Positions 25,853 through 34,898 of a stretch of 44,637 nt of DNA are shown one piece after another. The notes beneath the pieces were generated by a model. That model had not been told where the DNA came from, ran no database searches, and saw only the letters and a program-made list of their open reading frames with translations. This stretch comes from Bacteroidales bacterium (GTDB taxonomy: Bacteria > Bacteroidota > Bacteroidia > Bacteroidales > UBA932), in contig JAFUDQ010000002.1 in the NCBI GenBank assembly GCA_017459075.1, forward strand, positions 1 to 44,637, in the 5' to 3' direction. Both the position numbers and the translations under genes were made by a program. The stretch's first letter is position 1; every line of letters starts with the position of its first letter.

Positions 25853-27505
25853 ATGGAATTCAAATCAGTAAACAAGATTCTGGAGAAAAGCATCAGGGAG
25901 CATTGGGACCGTCCCGCGCTCTCCAATTATCAGGGTGCTACTCTTTGTTACCGTGATGTCGCAAGACGTATCGCCAAATTGCAGATTGCGTTTGAGCAGT
26001 GCGGCCTGAAGAAGGGCGACAAGGTTGCAATCTGTTCAAGGAACCAGTCCAACTGGGGCGTGAGTTTCCTTGCTGCGCTTACTTATGGCGCGGTGCCTGT
26101 TCCTATCCTTCATGAATTCAAGCCAGGTAACATTCATTATCTTGTAAACCACTGCGAGGCCAAGGTCCTCTTTGTGGACGATGTTATCTGGGAAGGCCTT
26201 TCGGCCGATGAAATGCCTGACCTTCAGGTTATTGTGCAAATCAACACCTTCAAGTTCCTGTTTGCACGTACCCAGGAGCTGGCTGATGTCCGCGAGCATC
26301 TCAACGAGAGCTTCGGCAAAAGGTATCCAAACAACTTTGGTCCTGACGACCTTGACTACTACACCGATTCAGCCGATGAGCTTGCTCTAATCAATTATAC
26401 CTCAGGTACTTCCGGCTTCTCAAAGGGTGTAATGATTCCTTACAGGGCCCTGTTCTCAAACATGCAGTTCGCCCGTCAGGCAGAGCCTCATATGGACTGC
26501 ACGGCAGAGGTCGTGGCCATGCTGCCATCGGCCCATATGTATGGAATGATGTTCGAGTTCCTGTTTGAAATGAGCATCGGTGCGCATGTGCATTTCCTGA
26601 CCCGTGTGCCCAGCCCCAAGATTATCATGAAGGCTTTCTCTGAAATCAAGCCGAACATTATCATAGCCGTTCCCCTTATCATTGAGAAGATTTACAAGTC
26701 CAAGCTCAAACCAATCCTGGACAGGAACAAGATGTTCTTCCATATCCCTATCCTGGACAAGATGATTCTGAAGAAGATTCGCACAGAACTTGTGAATACG
26801 TTCGGCGGTAATTTTGAGGAGGTTATCCTTGGCGGAGCCGCCTTCAACCCTGAGGTTGAGGCCTTCTTCAAGAGAATCAGCTTCCCTTACACCGTAGGTT
26901 ACGGCATGACGGAGTGCGCTCCTATTATCGGTTACATCCATTGGGATAAGACCAGGCTTGGTTCCTGCGGTATGGCAGCCCTTAACAATGAGATAAGGAT
27001 TGATTCCGATGACCCTGAGAATATCCCCGGAGAGGTCCAGGTGCGCGGTGCCAATGTCTTCCTTGGCTATTTCAAGAATGAAGAGGCTACTGCCCAGTCA
27101 TTTACCGATGACGGCTGGTTCCGTACAGGAGACATGGGCGTAATGGACAATGACGGATACCTGTATCTGCGCGGCCGCTCGAAGTGTATGATTCTGGGCC
27201 CTTCTGGCCAGAACATTTATCCTGAGGAACTTGAGGCTGTTATCAATAACCTTACCTATGTTGTGGATTCCCTTGTTGTAGAGGAAGACGGAGGACTTAC
27301 CGCCCTTATCTATCCTGATTATCACCAGGGAGAGCTTGACGGAATGAGCCGTTCACAGTTGGAGAAGAGACTTACAGACGCTCTTCCCGAGGTTAACAAG
27401 GAGATTCCTAACTACGCCAAAATCAAGAAGTTCGAGTTCCTTCCGGAAGACTTCGAGCGTACTCCCAAGCGTAGTATCAAGCGTTATCTTTACCAGAGAC
27501 AGTAA
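25853..27505 (+). CDS. AMP-binding acyl-CoA synthetase (long-chain fatty acid--CoA ligase-like)
   Basis: 550 aa from the ATG at 25853 (MEFKSVNKILEKS); the frame is open upstream but overlaps the previous gene. It has the ATP-binding motif INYTSGTSGFSKGV, the GYGMTECAPIIGY adenylate segment, the DGWFRTGDMG motif and the C-terminal lysine region TPKRSIKRYLY. It activates a carboxylic acid, likely a fatty acid, through an acyl-adenylate to acyl-CoA (or an acyl-carrier). Cytosolic or membrane-associated. It follows the 690-aa gene by 1 nt and precedes the dCMP deaminase by 2 nt. Confidence 0.9.
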   Translation: MEFKSVNKILEKSIREHWDRPALSNYQGATLCYRDVARRIAKLQIAFEQCGLKKGDKVAICSRNQSNWGVSFLAALTYGAVPVPILHEFKPGNIHYLVNHCEAKVLFVDDVIWEGLSADEMPDLQVIVQINTFKFLFARTQELADVREHLNESFGKRYPNNFGPDDLDYYTDSADELALINYTSGTSGFSKGVMIPYRALFSNMQFARQAEPHMDCTAEVVAMLPSAHMYGMMFEFLFEMSIGAHVHFLTRVPSPKIIMKAFSEIKPNIIIAVPLIIEKIYKSKLKPILDRNKMFFHIPILDKMILKKIRTELVNTFGGNFEEVILGGAAFNPEVEAFFKRISFPYTVGYGMTECAPIIGYIHWDKTRLGSCGMAALNNEIRIDSDDPENIPGEVQVRGANVFLGYFKNEEATAQSFTDDGWFRTGDMGVMDNDGYLYLRGRSKCMILGPSGQNIYPEELEAVINNLTYVVDSLVVEEDGGLTALIYPDYHQGELDGMSRSQLEKRLTDALPEVNKEIPNYAKIKKFEFLPEDFERTPKRSIKRYLYQRQ

Positions 27506-27507
27506 TC

Positions 27508-27918
27508 ATGCAGAAATTTGACAAAAGCTATCTTGACATGGCGGCAGTATGGGCCAGGAACTCATACTGCAAACGCCGTCAGGTGGGTGCCCTTATCGTT
27601 AAGGACAAGATGATTATTTCCGATGGTTATAACGGTACTCCTTCAGGTTTTGAGAATATCTGCGAGGATGAAATCACCGGGGCAACCAAGCCTTATGTGC
27701 TTCACGCAGAGGCTAACGCCATCTCCAAGGTAGCCAAGTCCGGAAACAGCAGCGAGGGAGCTACTCTTTATGTAACGGCCTCTCCTTGTCTGGAGTGTTC
27801 CAAACTCATAATCCAAGCCGGAATCAAGAGAGTTGTCTACAGGGAACAATACCGCCTGGATGACGGAATAGCCCTTCTTAAGCGTGCCGGAATAGAGGTT
27901 GAACAAGTAGAAGACTAA
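27508..27918 (+). CDS. dCMP deaminase / ComEB-like zinc deaminase
   Basis: 136 aa. The zinc site is His66-Ala-Glu68 and Cys94-x-x-Cys97 (SPCLECS). The N-terminal CKRRQVGALIVKD and the DGYNGTPSGFENICED segment match the dCMP deaminase family, which makes dUMP from dCMP for thymidylate synthesis. It is 2 nt after the acyl-CoA synthetase and 4 nt before the protease, in one tightly packed operon with no functional logic I can see. Confidence 0.92.
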   Translation: MQKFDKSYLDMAAVWARNSYCKRRQVGALIVKDKMIISDGYNGTPSGFENICEDEITGATKPYVLHAEANAISKVAKSGNSSEGATLYVTASPCLECSKLIIQAGIKRVVYREQYRLDDGIALLKRAGIEVEQVED

Positions 27919-27922
27919 TTGT

Positions 27923-29500
27923 ATGAAAGACAAATCACCAATTCTGATAGCCCTTCTTGGGGTGGTCATAGGCGTACTTGGTACAATTATCGTCGGCATC
28001 GCCGGCAGGCAGCAGAAGAAGGCCGCCAGCGACAAGGATTGGAGCAAACTGAACCTTGTCCTGCAGCAGGTGCGTGAGAATTATGTAGATGAAGTCAATG
28101 TGCCGGAGGTTACTGAGGCCGCGATTATTGCCGCCCTTTCAAAACTGGACCCTCATTCCCTTTATCTTCCTCCGACAGACCTTCAGGAGGCGGAGACTGA
28201 CCTTGCCGGTAATTTTGACGGCATCGGCATACAGTTCAATGTCCCCAACGATACAGCCATCGTTCTGGAAGTCATTGCCGGAGGCCCTTCAGAGAAGGCC
28301 GGACTTCTTCCGGGGGACAGAATCCTGGAAGTTGACGGAAAGGTGATAGCCGGCGTAAAGTACCCTCAGGACAGCATGGTAAGGAGGATGAAAGGCCCTG
28401 CAGGCACCAATGTCAAGATAAAAATCATCCGTGACAAAGAGCCTGTTGTCTTTGATATTACGCGTGGAAGGATTCCCATTCACTGCGTTGATGCTTCTTT
28501 CATGATAGGGGATACAACCGGTTACATCCGCCTGAACAAATTCTCCGCTACGACTTATCAGGAGGTCTTCATAGCAGCTACTGACCTGTACAGACAGGGA
28601 ATGAAAAAACTGGTCATGGATATCCGCGACAATTCCGGCGGTTACTTCAGCCAGGCCCTTCTCCTTTCCAATCTTTTCCTTGGACAGGGCGACAATATAG
28701 TTTATCTTGACGGCCTTCACCGCAAGCGCGAGGAGTATAAGGCTGATGGTAAGGGAGCCTTCCAGGACTTGAAACTTGTTGTCATTATTAATGAGAACAG
28801 CGCTTCTTCAAGTGAGATTTTCGCAGGTGCAATACAGGATAATGACAGGGGAGTGATTGTAGGCCGCCGTTCCTATGGCAAAGGCCTTGTCCAGGAGCCC
28901 TTGTACTTTACCGATGGCTCTGCCGTAAGAATCTCTGTAGCAAGATATTACACTCCTTCCGGCAGGTGCATCCAGCGTCCTTACAACGGCGGCGGACAGG
29001 AGTATCAGATGGATATTTACAACCGTTATCTTGACGGGGAAATGTTCAGCCAGGACAGCGTCAAGACGGATACTACTGATGTGTATTATACCGTTTCCGG
29101 ACGTACCGTCTACGGCGGTGGCGGCATCATGCCTGACATCTATGTTCCGATTGATACTACCAGGGCTACTGATTTCTATGTGAAATGCAACCGCAAGGCT
29201 CTGCCTGTCAAATTCTCTTCTGAAATCTTTGACAAATACAAGGCCCGCCTTGGCGCAATCGACAATTTCGGAGATTTGGAGAACTTTTTTGAGAACATTA
29301 ATATTCCCGCAGCCTTCCTTTCCTATGCCGCTAAAGAAGGTGTTTATGCGAAAAGAGGGGAGTGGGATGCCAGCAAGAGCTATATGATGCCTTATCTGAG
29401 GGCCCTGATTGGCCGGTATTCAAAGCTTGGCCAGAATGCTTATTACAAGTTGTTCCTGCCTGTTGACGATACTGTGACGGTTGCCCTTACCGCTGAATAG
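27923..29500 (+). CDS. C-terminal processing peptidase (S41 family)
   Basis: 525 aa. An N-terminal signal anchor (about 7-28) places it in the periplasm. A PDZ domain (about 85-175) contains GGPSEKAGLLPGDRILEVDG. The S41 catalytic domain has Ser295 in ENSASSSEIF and Lys320 in RRSYGKG, spaced 25 residues as in Prc/CtpA. It degrades or trims periplasmic proteins from the C-terminus. Its TAG stop directly abuts the stop of the convergent TonB-like gene. Confidence 0.93.
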   Translation: MKDKSPILIALLGVVIGVLGTIIVGIAGRQQKKAASDKDWSKLNLVLQQVRENYVDEVNVPEVTEAAIIAALSKLDPHSLYLPPTDLQEAETDLAGNFDGIGIQFNVPNDTAIVLEVIAGGPSEKAGLLPGDRILEVDGKVIAGVKYPQDSMVRRMKGPAGTNVKIKIIRDKEPVVFDITRGRIPIHCVDASFMIGDTTGYIRLNKFSATTYQEVFIAATDLYRQGMKKLVMDIRDNSGGYFSQALLLSNLFLGQGDNIVYLDGLHRKREEYKADGKGAFQDLKLVVIINENSASSSEIFAGAIQDNDRGVIVGRRSYGKGLVQEPLYFTDGSAVRISVARYYTPSGRCIQRPYNGGGQEYQMDIYNRYLDGEMFSQDSVKTDTTDVYYTVSGRTVYGGGGIMPDIYVPIDTTRATDFYVKCNRKALPVKFSSEIFDKYKARLGAIDNFGDLENFFENINIPAAFLSYAAKEGVYAKRGEWDASKSYMMPYLRALIGRYSKLGQNAYYKLFLPVDDTVTVALTAE

Positions 29501-30229
29501 CTATTGGGCTATAAACTGATAGACGATGTCCCCGTGCTGCCGCGCGGGGGCTTTTGTATTTGTAGAGAAGCGCGAACGCTTGGCGGCGTTTACGGCTTTC
29601 TCCCTGAGGCATTTGTCCTTTGAAGAAGTGTCGTCCTGAACTTTCGCGTCAACTACTTTTCCGGAGTTGTCTACGACGATGATTACCGTAACCATGCCTC
29701 CTCCAAAGCAGCCGTATGCGGGGACGGGAAGTCTTGAAGCCTTGCGTCCGTCAAGATTGTAAGAGACGACGGAAGGGCCGCTGTACTCTTTCTGCTTGTC
29801 TTTTTTTGCCGGTTTGTTGTCTGAAACATAATTGTCTTCCGGCTCGTCTGGCTGGACGCCGTCTTTAAGGTTCTGGGCCAGGCGGCGGGCGTCTTCGTAC
29901 AATTTGTTGGCATCTGTGCCCCTGTCGTCTTTAAGTGCCTGGGAACGGTCGGTTACGATGTTCCTGAATTCATTTCCCGATTCTCCTGAAATCAGCTTTT
30001 CAATACGGCGGGCTATTTCTTCATCGAAAGAAAGTTCTTCTTCCAGCTCGGGCTCTTTAAGCTCCGGGGCTTCGCCGTCCTCCTGGACAGAGGCACTAAA
30101 ATCCATCAGAAAGCTGTCCTGACGGCCTGACATGGAGCTTATCTGACACAAAAGCAGGACTATAATCACAGCCAGGTGAACTGATACCGTGATATATAAT
30201 CCTGCCTTATCTTCGCCCCTTAGGTCCAT
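29501..30229 (-). CDS. TonB-family energy transducer-like protein
   Basis: 242 aa. One N-terminal transmembrane helix (about 10-28), an acidic periplasmic linker rich in Glu/Asp instead of the usual proline-rich one (about 40-150), and a C-terminal TonB-like domain with GGGMVTVIIVVDNSGKVVDA and the closing strand. It would pass inner-membrane energy to outer-membrane receptors or act in another envelope role. It is 11 nt downstream of udk. The acidic linker and the missing proline track make it an atypical TonB. The ExbB/ExbD genes lie 2-4.5 kb away on the same strand. Confidence 0.8.
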   Translation of the reverse strand: MDLRGEDKAGLYITVSVHLAVIIVLLLCQISSMSGRQDSFLMDFSASVQEDGEAPELKEPELEEELSFDEEIARRIEKLISGESGNEFRNIVTDRSQALKDDRGTDANKLYEDARRLAQNLKDGVQPDEPEDNYVSDNKPAKKDKQKEYSGPSVVSYNLDGRKASRLPVPAYGCFGGGMVTVIIVVDNSGKVVDAKVQDDTSSKDKCLREKAVNAAKRSRFSTNTKAPARQHGDIVYQFIAQ

Positions 30230-30240
30230 TGCGGCGGAAT

Positions 30241-30864
30241 TTATTTCTTCTTTATCTTGCTCAGAGCTCTTTCTACGGTAGCTGAAATAACGTCAATGGC
30301 GACTTTGTTATGTCCTCCCTGGGGAATGATAATGTCTGCATAACGTTTGCTGGGCTCGATGAACTGAAGGTGCATCGGTTTAACGGTGTCCGTATAATGA
30401 GCGATAGCGGTTTCGATGGTTCTGCCGCGTTCCGCTATGTCGCGGACAATTATTCGCATAAGGCGGTCATCGTCATCGGCATCGACAAAAATCTTTATGT
30501 TCATCTGGTCGCGGAGCTCTTTGCAAGTGAAGATAAGGATACCTTCAACGATGATTACTTCCGCAGGCTCGACGGTCACGGTCTCGGTCTTGGAACGTGA
30601 GCATGTGATATATGAATATACAGGCTGCTCTACGGTTTTTCCTTGTTTCAGTTCCCTGATTTGCTGGCACAACAGTTTCCAGTCAATTGCGTCGGGATGG
30701 TCGAAGTTAATCTTCTGCCTTTCCTCCGGAGGAAGGTGACTGGAGTCTTTGTAGTAAGAATCCTGGGGAATCACAACTACGCGGCCTTCAAGCTGCTTTG
30801 TGATAGCTTTTACTACTGTGGTCTTTCCTGAACCTGAACCACCTGCAATACCGATGACTAGCAT
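30241..30864 (-). CDS. udk: Uridine kinase
   Basis: 207 aa, normal length. The P-loop GGSGSGKTT has Lys14, followed by the uridine-binding DSYYKD segment, FDHPDAID and the lid region RIIVRDIAERGR. It phosphorylates uridine and cytidine in pyrimidine salvage. A weak AAGGA lies upstream of the start. It leads a two-gene unit with the TonB-like gene. The 62-nt gap to asnS carries no clear promoter. Confidence 0.95.
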   Translation of the reverse strand: MLVIGIAGGSGSGKTTVVKAITKQLEGRVVVIPQDSYYKDSSHLPPEERQKINFDHPDAIDWKLLCQQIRELKQGKTVEQPVYSYITCSRSKTETVTVEPAEVIIVEGILIFTCKELRDQMNIKIFVDADDDDRLMRIIVRDIAERGRTIETAIAHYTDTVKPMHLQFIEPSKRYADIIIPQGGHNKVAIDVISATVERALSKIKKK

Positions 30865-30926
30865 AAATTCCTTGTTTTTTCCTCCCCTGCGTCAAGGGAA
30901 GGAGCGTTTATAATATTTTAACTGAG

Positions 30927-32333
30927 TTAAAATTCTGCGTTCTTAGGTGTACGGGGGAAGGGAATCACGTCGCGGATGTTCGCCATGCCGGTAACGAAGA
31001 GGAGAAGCCTCTCGAAACCAAGGCCGAAGCCGCTGTGAGGCACGGTTCCATATCTGCGGGTGTCTATGTACCATTCAAGGTTCTTCCTGCTCATTCCAAG
31101 CTCCTCAATCCTCTTCTCCAGTTTCTCCAACGATGCCTCACGCTCTGAACCGCCGATGATTTCTCCAATCTTCGGGAACAGCACGTCCATTCCGCGGACA
31201 GTGCGTCCATCTTCGTTCTGCTTCATGTAGAAGGCCTTGATGTCCTTGGGGAAGTCGATAAGGATAACCGGTTTGCCGAAATGCTTTTCTACAAGATAGC
31301 GCTCGTGCTCGCTCTGGAAGTCTGTGCCCCAGTGAACCGGATATTCGAACTGCTGGCCGTTCCTGACAGCCTCTTCAAGAATTTCCACAGCCTGGGTGTA
31401 AGTAACCTTCTGGAAGGCAATTCCAAGCACGCTGCGAAGCCTCTCGATAAGGCCTTCATCGTATTTGTCATTCAGGAACTGAAGATCGTCCATACAGTTG
31501 TCAAGTGCATACTGGACAAGATACTTGACAAATTCCTCTGCAAGGGCCATGTTGTCGTTAATATCGTAGAAGGCCATTTCAGGCTCTATCATCCAGAACT
31601 CTGCCAGGTGGCGGGGTGTGTTGGAATTCTCTGCACGGAAGGTGGGGCCGAAGGTGTAGATTTCACCAACTGCCGTTGCTCCAAGTTCGCCTTCAAGCTG
31701 ACCGCTTACGGTAAGGGAAGTCTTCTTTCCGAAGAAGTCTTTGCTGAAGTCTACTTTACCGCCATGTACGGGAACATTGGCAAGGTCCATGGTTGTAACC
31801 TGGAACATGTCTCCTGCGCCTTCTGCGTCTGACTCAGTGATAAGAGGGGTATGCAGATATACGAAACCCTTGTCATTGAAGAATTTGTGGATGGCGAAAG
31901 CCATGGCGTGACGGATGCGGAGCACTGCTCCGAAAGTATTTGTCCTGAGCCTCATGTGGGCTACAGACCTGAGGTACTCCAGGGAAGTATCCTTCTTCTG
32001 AAGAGGGAAGCGCATAGGGTCGCATTCTCCCAGCACCTCAATTTCCTTTGCCTGGATTTCTACAGCCTGGCCGCTTCCTATTGATTCTGTAAGGGTGCCG
32101 ATTACCTGAAGGCTGGCTCCCGTTGTTATTTTCTTAATGGTTTCCTCGTCGATTACATCGCAAGGAGCTACAATCTGGATATTCTTTACGGTTGAACCGT
32201 CGTTAAGGGCGATGAATTTAACCTGTTTGTTTCCACGCTTTGTCCTTACCCAGCCTTTTGCAAGTACCTCTGCTCCAGGGGTGCTGCAAAGCAGGTCCTT
32301 AACCTTAGTTCTCTTAAGAGTTTCCATTTCCAT
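30927..32333 (-). CDS. asnS: Asparagine--tRNA ligase
   Basis: 468 aa. An N-terminal OB-fold anticodon-binding domain (about 15-105) precedes the class II core: motif 2 [21 protein letters not shown] and motif 3 [15 protein letters not shown], with the AsnRS-type [10 protein letters not shown] end. It charges tRNA-Asn directly. It has its own promoter (32372-32379) and is separated from the exbD operon by a strong hairpin. Confidence 0.97.
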   Translation of the reverse strand: MEMETLKRTKVKDLLCSTPGAEVLAKGWVRTKRGNKQVKFIALNDGSTVKNIQIVAPCDVIDEETIKKITTGASLQVIGTLTESIGSGQAVEIQAKEIEVLGECDPMRFPLQKKDTSLEYLRSVAHMRLRTNTFGAVLRIRHAMAFAIHKFFNDKGFVYLHTPLITESDAEGAGDMFQVTTMDLANVPVHGGKVDFSKDFFGKKTSLTVSGQLEGELGATAVGEIYTFGPTFRAENSNTPRHLAEFWMIEPEMAFYDINDNMALAEEFVKYLVQYALDNCMDDLQFLNDKYDEGLIERLRSVLGIAFQKVTYTQAVEILEEAVRNGQQFEYPVHWGTDFQSEHERYLVEKHFGKPVILIDFPKDIKAFYMKQNEDGRTVRGMDVLFPKIGEIIGGSEREASLEKLEKRIEELGMSRKNLEWYIDTRRYGTVPHSGFGLGFERLLLFVTGMANIRDVIPFPRTPKNAEF

Positions 32334-32371
32334 GATTTTTATTCCGGTAATTCAAATTTTCTATAATCATG

Positions 32372-32379
32372 CAAATATA
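32372..32379 (-). promoter_or_regulatory. -7 promoter element of asnS
   Basis: Minus-strand TATATTTG, 38 nt before the asnS ATG. Confidence 0.65.
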
Positions 32380-32394
32380 GTGAATATAGTTGTA

Positions 32395-32431
32395 AAAAGA
32401 AAGCCTCTCCGCAGTGGAGGGGCTTTCTTTT
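32395..32431. terminator. Terminator of the exbB-exbD operon
   Basis: 16-bp stem (32395-32410 with 32416-32431, one T-G pair), 5-nt loop, A/T-rich base on both sides. It lies between the last exbD gene and the asnS promoter. Confidence 0.88.
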
Positions 32432-32450
32432 AAAGAATATTTGCGGCTGA

Positions 32451-32918
32451 TTACTCAGCTTTTCGTGCCTGGTACATGATCTTAAGTGCGGAGCAACGTC
32501 TGAGCTCCTGCTTAACATCAGTGATGATACCCATTCTGACATCCATGTCTCCCTTGATAACTGTAGTCATAAGGGAACGCTCTGCTTCGCCCATAGACTC
32601 ACGCTCTGCTGCGATAAAGTCACGGATATCTTCGATAGACTTGAAGTCGTCGTTAAGCTGGATACGAGCGTCGGTTCCGTATTTAGCCTGGAGAAGGCGG
32701 GTTGGAGGACCGATGTTGATGTAAGACGCAAGGTCTTTTCTTTCCAGTTTTACAACTTCTGAAGCCTCAGGAAGTTTAACCATAACCTTATTCTCAGTTT
32801 CACGCATCTGAGTGGTTACCATAAAGAAGAACAAGAGCATGAACACGATATCGGAGAGAGAACCGGAAGAAATTCCCGGAACATCTTTTTTGTTATTGCT
32901 TCCACCGAATTTTGACAT
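32451..32918 (-). CDS. ExbD/TolR-family biopolymer transporter (second copy)
   Basis: 155 aa. A single N-terminal transmembrane helix (about 16-38) has the essential aspartate in SLSDIVFMLLFFFMV, followed by a periplasmic domain. ExbD proteins form the proton channel with ExbB and energise TonB. It is last in the four-gene operon. AGGAGG precedes the ATG by exactly 8 nt (32927-32932, minus strand), unlike the other genes of the operon. Confidence 0.9.
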   Translation of the reverse strand: MSKFGGSNNKKDVPGISSGSLSDIVFMLLFFFMVTTQMRETENKVMVKLPEASEVVKLERKDLASYINIGPPTRLLQAKYGTDARIQLNDDFKSIEDIRDFIAAERESMGEAERSLMTTVIKGDMDVRMGIITDVKQELRRCSALKIMYQARKAE

Positions 32919-32931
32919 ATTCTATTCCTCC

Positions 32932-33510
32932 TTATTTTTTACCGGTATCCTTAGGCTCTGCCTCAGAGATGTTCTGAGGAATTGCCTCTTTGACAATCTT
33001 CTGCTGTTCCTCTGTAAGATTGACAAACTTTTTGCCATAGGCCCTTGATGAGAATTCATCACGAAGTTCGTTGATAGCTTTTACGAGCTCATTCTGAACA
33101 TCAATGTAAGCCCTGTAGCTGGTACCACGGTCGTTCTGAAGAGAGATAACTCCCTTGGAAACAGCGTATGCACCATAGCCTTCAATCTCCTTTACTTCCT
33201 TCTCAGGAAGGTTGGGATCGTCTGCAGGATTGGTAAGGAATTCCTTGATTTTGTCTTTGAGCATGCTGATGTCTATGGGTTCGCTACCGGCGAGAAGTCT
33301 GTCAGCAGAATTTATCCTGACGATGATGATGTTACGGCGGTTGATCTTGATATCCTCCACCTTCTGGTCTTTGTCAGGCATAGGCGGGAGACGCCTCTGG
33401 AGACCTGTCTGTGAACCCATGGTTGTAGTCATGAGGAAGTAGCACAGGAGCAGGAACGCGATGTCCGCCGTTGAACTTGAATTAATCGCAGGTGTTTTTT
33501 TCTTACCCAT
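32932..33510 (-). CDS. ExbD/TolR-family biopolymer transporter (first copy)
   Basis: 192 aa. N-terminal transmembrane helix (about 15-33) with the aspartate in STADIAFLLLCYFLM, and a longer periplasmic region ending in a charged tail (SEAEPKDTGKK). Two non-identical ExbD proteins beside one ExbB is a common Bacteroidetes arrangement; they may form a mixed complex. It lies 13 nt upstream of the second copy and 6 nt downstream of the small membrane protein. Confidence 0.9.
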   Translation of the reverse strand: MGKKKTPAINSSSTADIAFLLLCYFLMTTTMGSQTGLQRRLPPMPDKDQKVEDIKINRRNIIIVRINSADRLLAGSEPIDISMLKDKIKEFLTNPADDPNLPEKEVKEIEGYGAYAVSKGVISLQNDRGTSYRAYIDVQNELVKAINELRDEFSSRAYGKKFVNLTEEQQKIVKEAIPQNISEAEPKDTGKK

Positions 33511-33516
33511 AGAGCA

Positions 33517-33963
33517 TTAGTTTTTACGTACCTTGCTGGCAATTTCGCCTACAATGATGGAAAGAATCGCTGCGGCGCCTGCAAACCAGGTAAGATTCAG
33601 GACGGTATCAGTGAGCTTGAGAGTGCCGTTTGTAACGGGCTCTCCATTGTAAGCCAGGGGCTGTGAACCGGGAGCCAGAGCGTAAGCGATACCGCAGATG
33701 ACGGCTACCACTACGAGGCCGATTCCAAGCTTGACGAGGCTCTTGGGATTGTTTGCTGCCATGATGAATACACTCACGAGAACTGCACATACGACTGCAA
33801 TACCAATCATAACGTATGTCCAGTAGAGGAGCGGGTCAACAGTTCCGTTATCGTTGGCAACGCTGTCCGGGTAACCCTTCAGCGAACCCAGCACGACAAT
33901 GAGGAGACTGATGAACATCAGCGCCAGCATTATCCACTTGAATATTTTATTCTGTTTTCCCAT
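33517..33963 (-). CDS. Small integral membrane protein of the exb operon, function unknown
   Basis: 148 aa with four hydrophobic helices (about 9-28, 45-68, 76-94 and 120-140) and short polar loops; it ends in a basic tail (ASKVRKN). I do not recognise a named domain. Its fixed place between exbB and exbD, with 12 and 6 nt gaps, suggests an accessory subunit of the ExbBD motor; this is inference from context. Confidence 0.75.
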   Translation of the reverse strand: MGKQNKIFKWIMLALMFISLLIVVLGSLKGYPDSVANDNGTVDPLLYWTYVMIGIAVVCAVLVSVFIMAANNPKSLVKLGIGLVVVAVICGIAYALAPGSQPLAYNGEPVTNGTLKLTDTVLNLTWFAGAAAILSIIVGEIASKVRKN

Positions 33964-33975
33964 TGTAAGGATAAA

Positions 33976-34770
33976 TTACTTCTTGTTGTACTTTGTGAGG
34001 ATATCAATGAGGGAGATTGAAGAATCTTCCATATCGATGGTGATGGAGTCGATCTTTGCGAGGATGTAGTTGTAGAACACCTGGAGAATCATAGCAACGA
34101 TCAAACCACCTACGGTTGTGATAAGGGCAACCTTCATACCACCTGCAACAACGTTAGGGGAGATATCACCTGCAGCCTGGATAGCATCGAAAGCCTCGAT
34201 CATACCGATAACGGTACCAAGGAATCCGAGTGAAGGAGCGATGGCGATGAAGAGGGAAATCCATGAAAGACCGTTCTCAAGCTGGCTCATCTGAACTGAA
34301 CCGTAAGAAACGATTGATTTCTCTACTGTGTCAAGACCCTGGTCGTAACGGAGGAGACCCTGATAGAAGATACTTGCTACAGGACCGCGGGTGTTACGGC
34401 AAACGTCCTTTGCAGCCTCGATACCACCTTTTGCAAGAGCGTCCTCAACATTGGTAAGGAGCTTCTTAACGTTGGTTTTTGCAAAGTTGAGGTAAAGGAT
34501 ACGCTCAACAGCAAGAGCAAGACCAAGGATCAAGCAGAGGATGATGAGGGTCATGAAGCCTGCACCACCTTCGATGAACTTTGTCTTGAGTGCCTGGTGA
34601 AGAGGAATGTCGTTCTCAAGTTTGAGAGGGTTGGTCTGAACCGGAGCAACCTCTTCAGCTACCTGCTCTGTCTGGGCTGCAGCAGCTTCCTGCTCATCCT
34701 GTGCAGAGGCAATGTTTGCAGTGAAGGTCATAAGACCTGCAACTGCCAAAAACATGAAAAACTTTTTCAT
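33976..34770 (-). CDS. ExbB/TolQ/MotA-family proton channel protein
   Basis: 264 aa. It begins with a cleavable-looking signal peptide (AxA-type site near residue 23) and a glutamine/glutamate-rich stretch, typical of the long Bacteroidetes ExbB. The MotA/TolQ/ExbB domain has a helix at about 70-92 and the two later helices containing SLGFLGTVIGMIEAF and VVAGGMKVALITTVGGLIVA. It forms the inner-membrane pentamer around ExbD. It is first in the operon; the 128-nt AT-rich region upstream shows no clear promoter box. Confidence 0.93.
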   Translation of the reverse strand: MKKFFMFLAVAGLMTFTANIASAQDEQEAAAAQTEQVAEEVAPVQTNPLKLENDIPLHQALKTKFIEGGAGFMTLIILCLILGLALAVERILYLNFAKTNVKKLLTNVEDALAKGGIEAAKDVCRNTRGPVASIFYQGLLRYDQGLDTVEKSIVSYGSVQMSQLENGLSWISLFIAIAPSLGFLGTVIGMIEAFDAIQAAGDISPNVVAGGMKVALITTVGGLIVAMILQVFYNYILAKIDSITIDMEDSSISLIDILTKYNKK

Positions 34771-34898
34771 AATTGTTTTTGATTGTTTTGAAATAAATAA
34801 TTGTATTAAGTTAATAGTATTTTCAGTTTAACTTTGGTTTACAACGTTAAAATTCGGTGCAATTTAGTGAAAAAAAACGAAAACGCAAACCTAAAACG

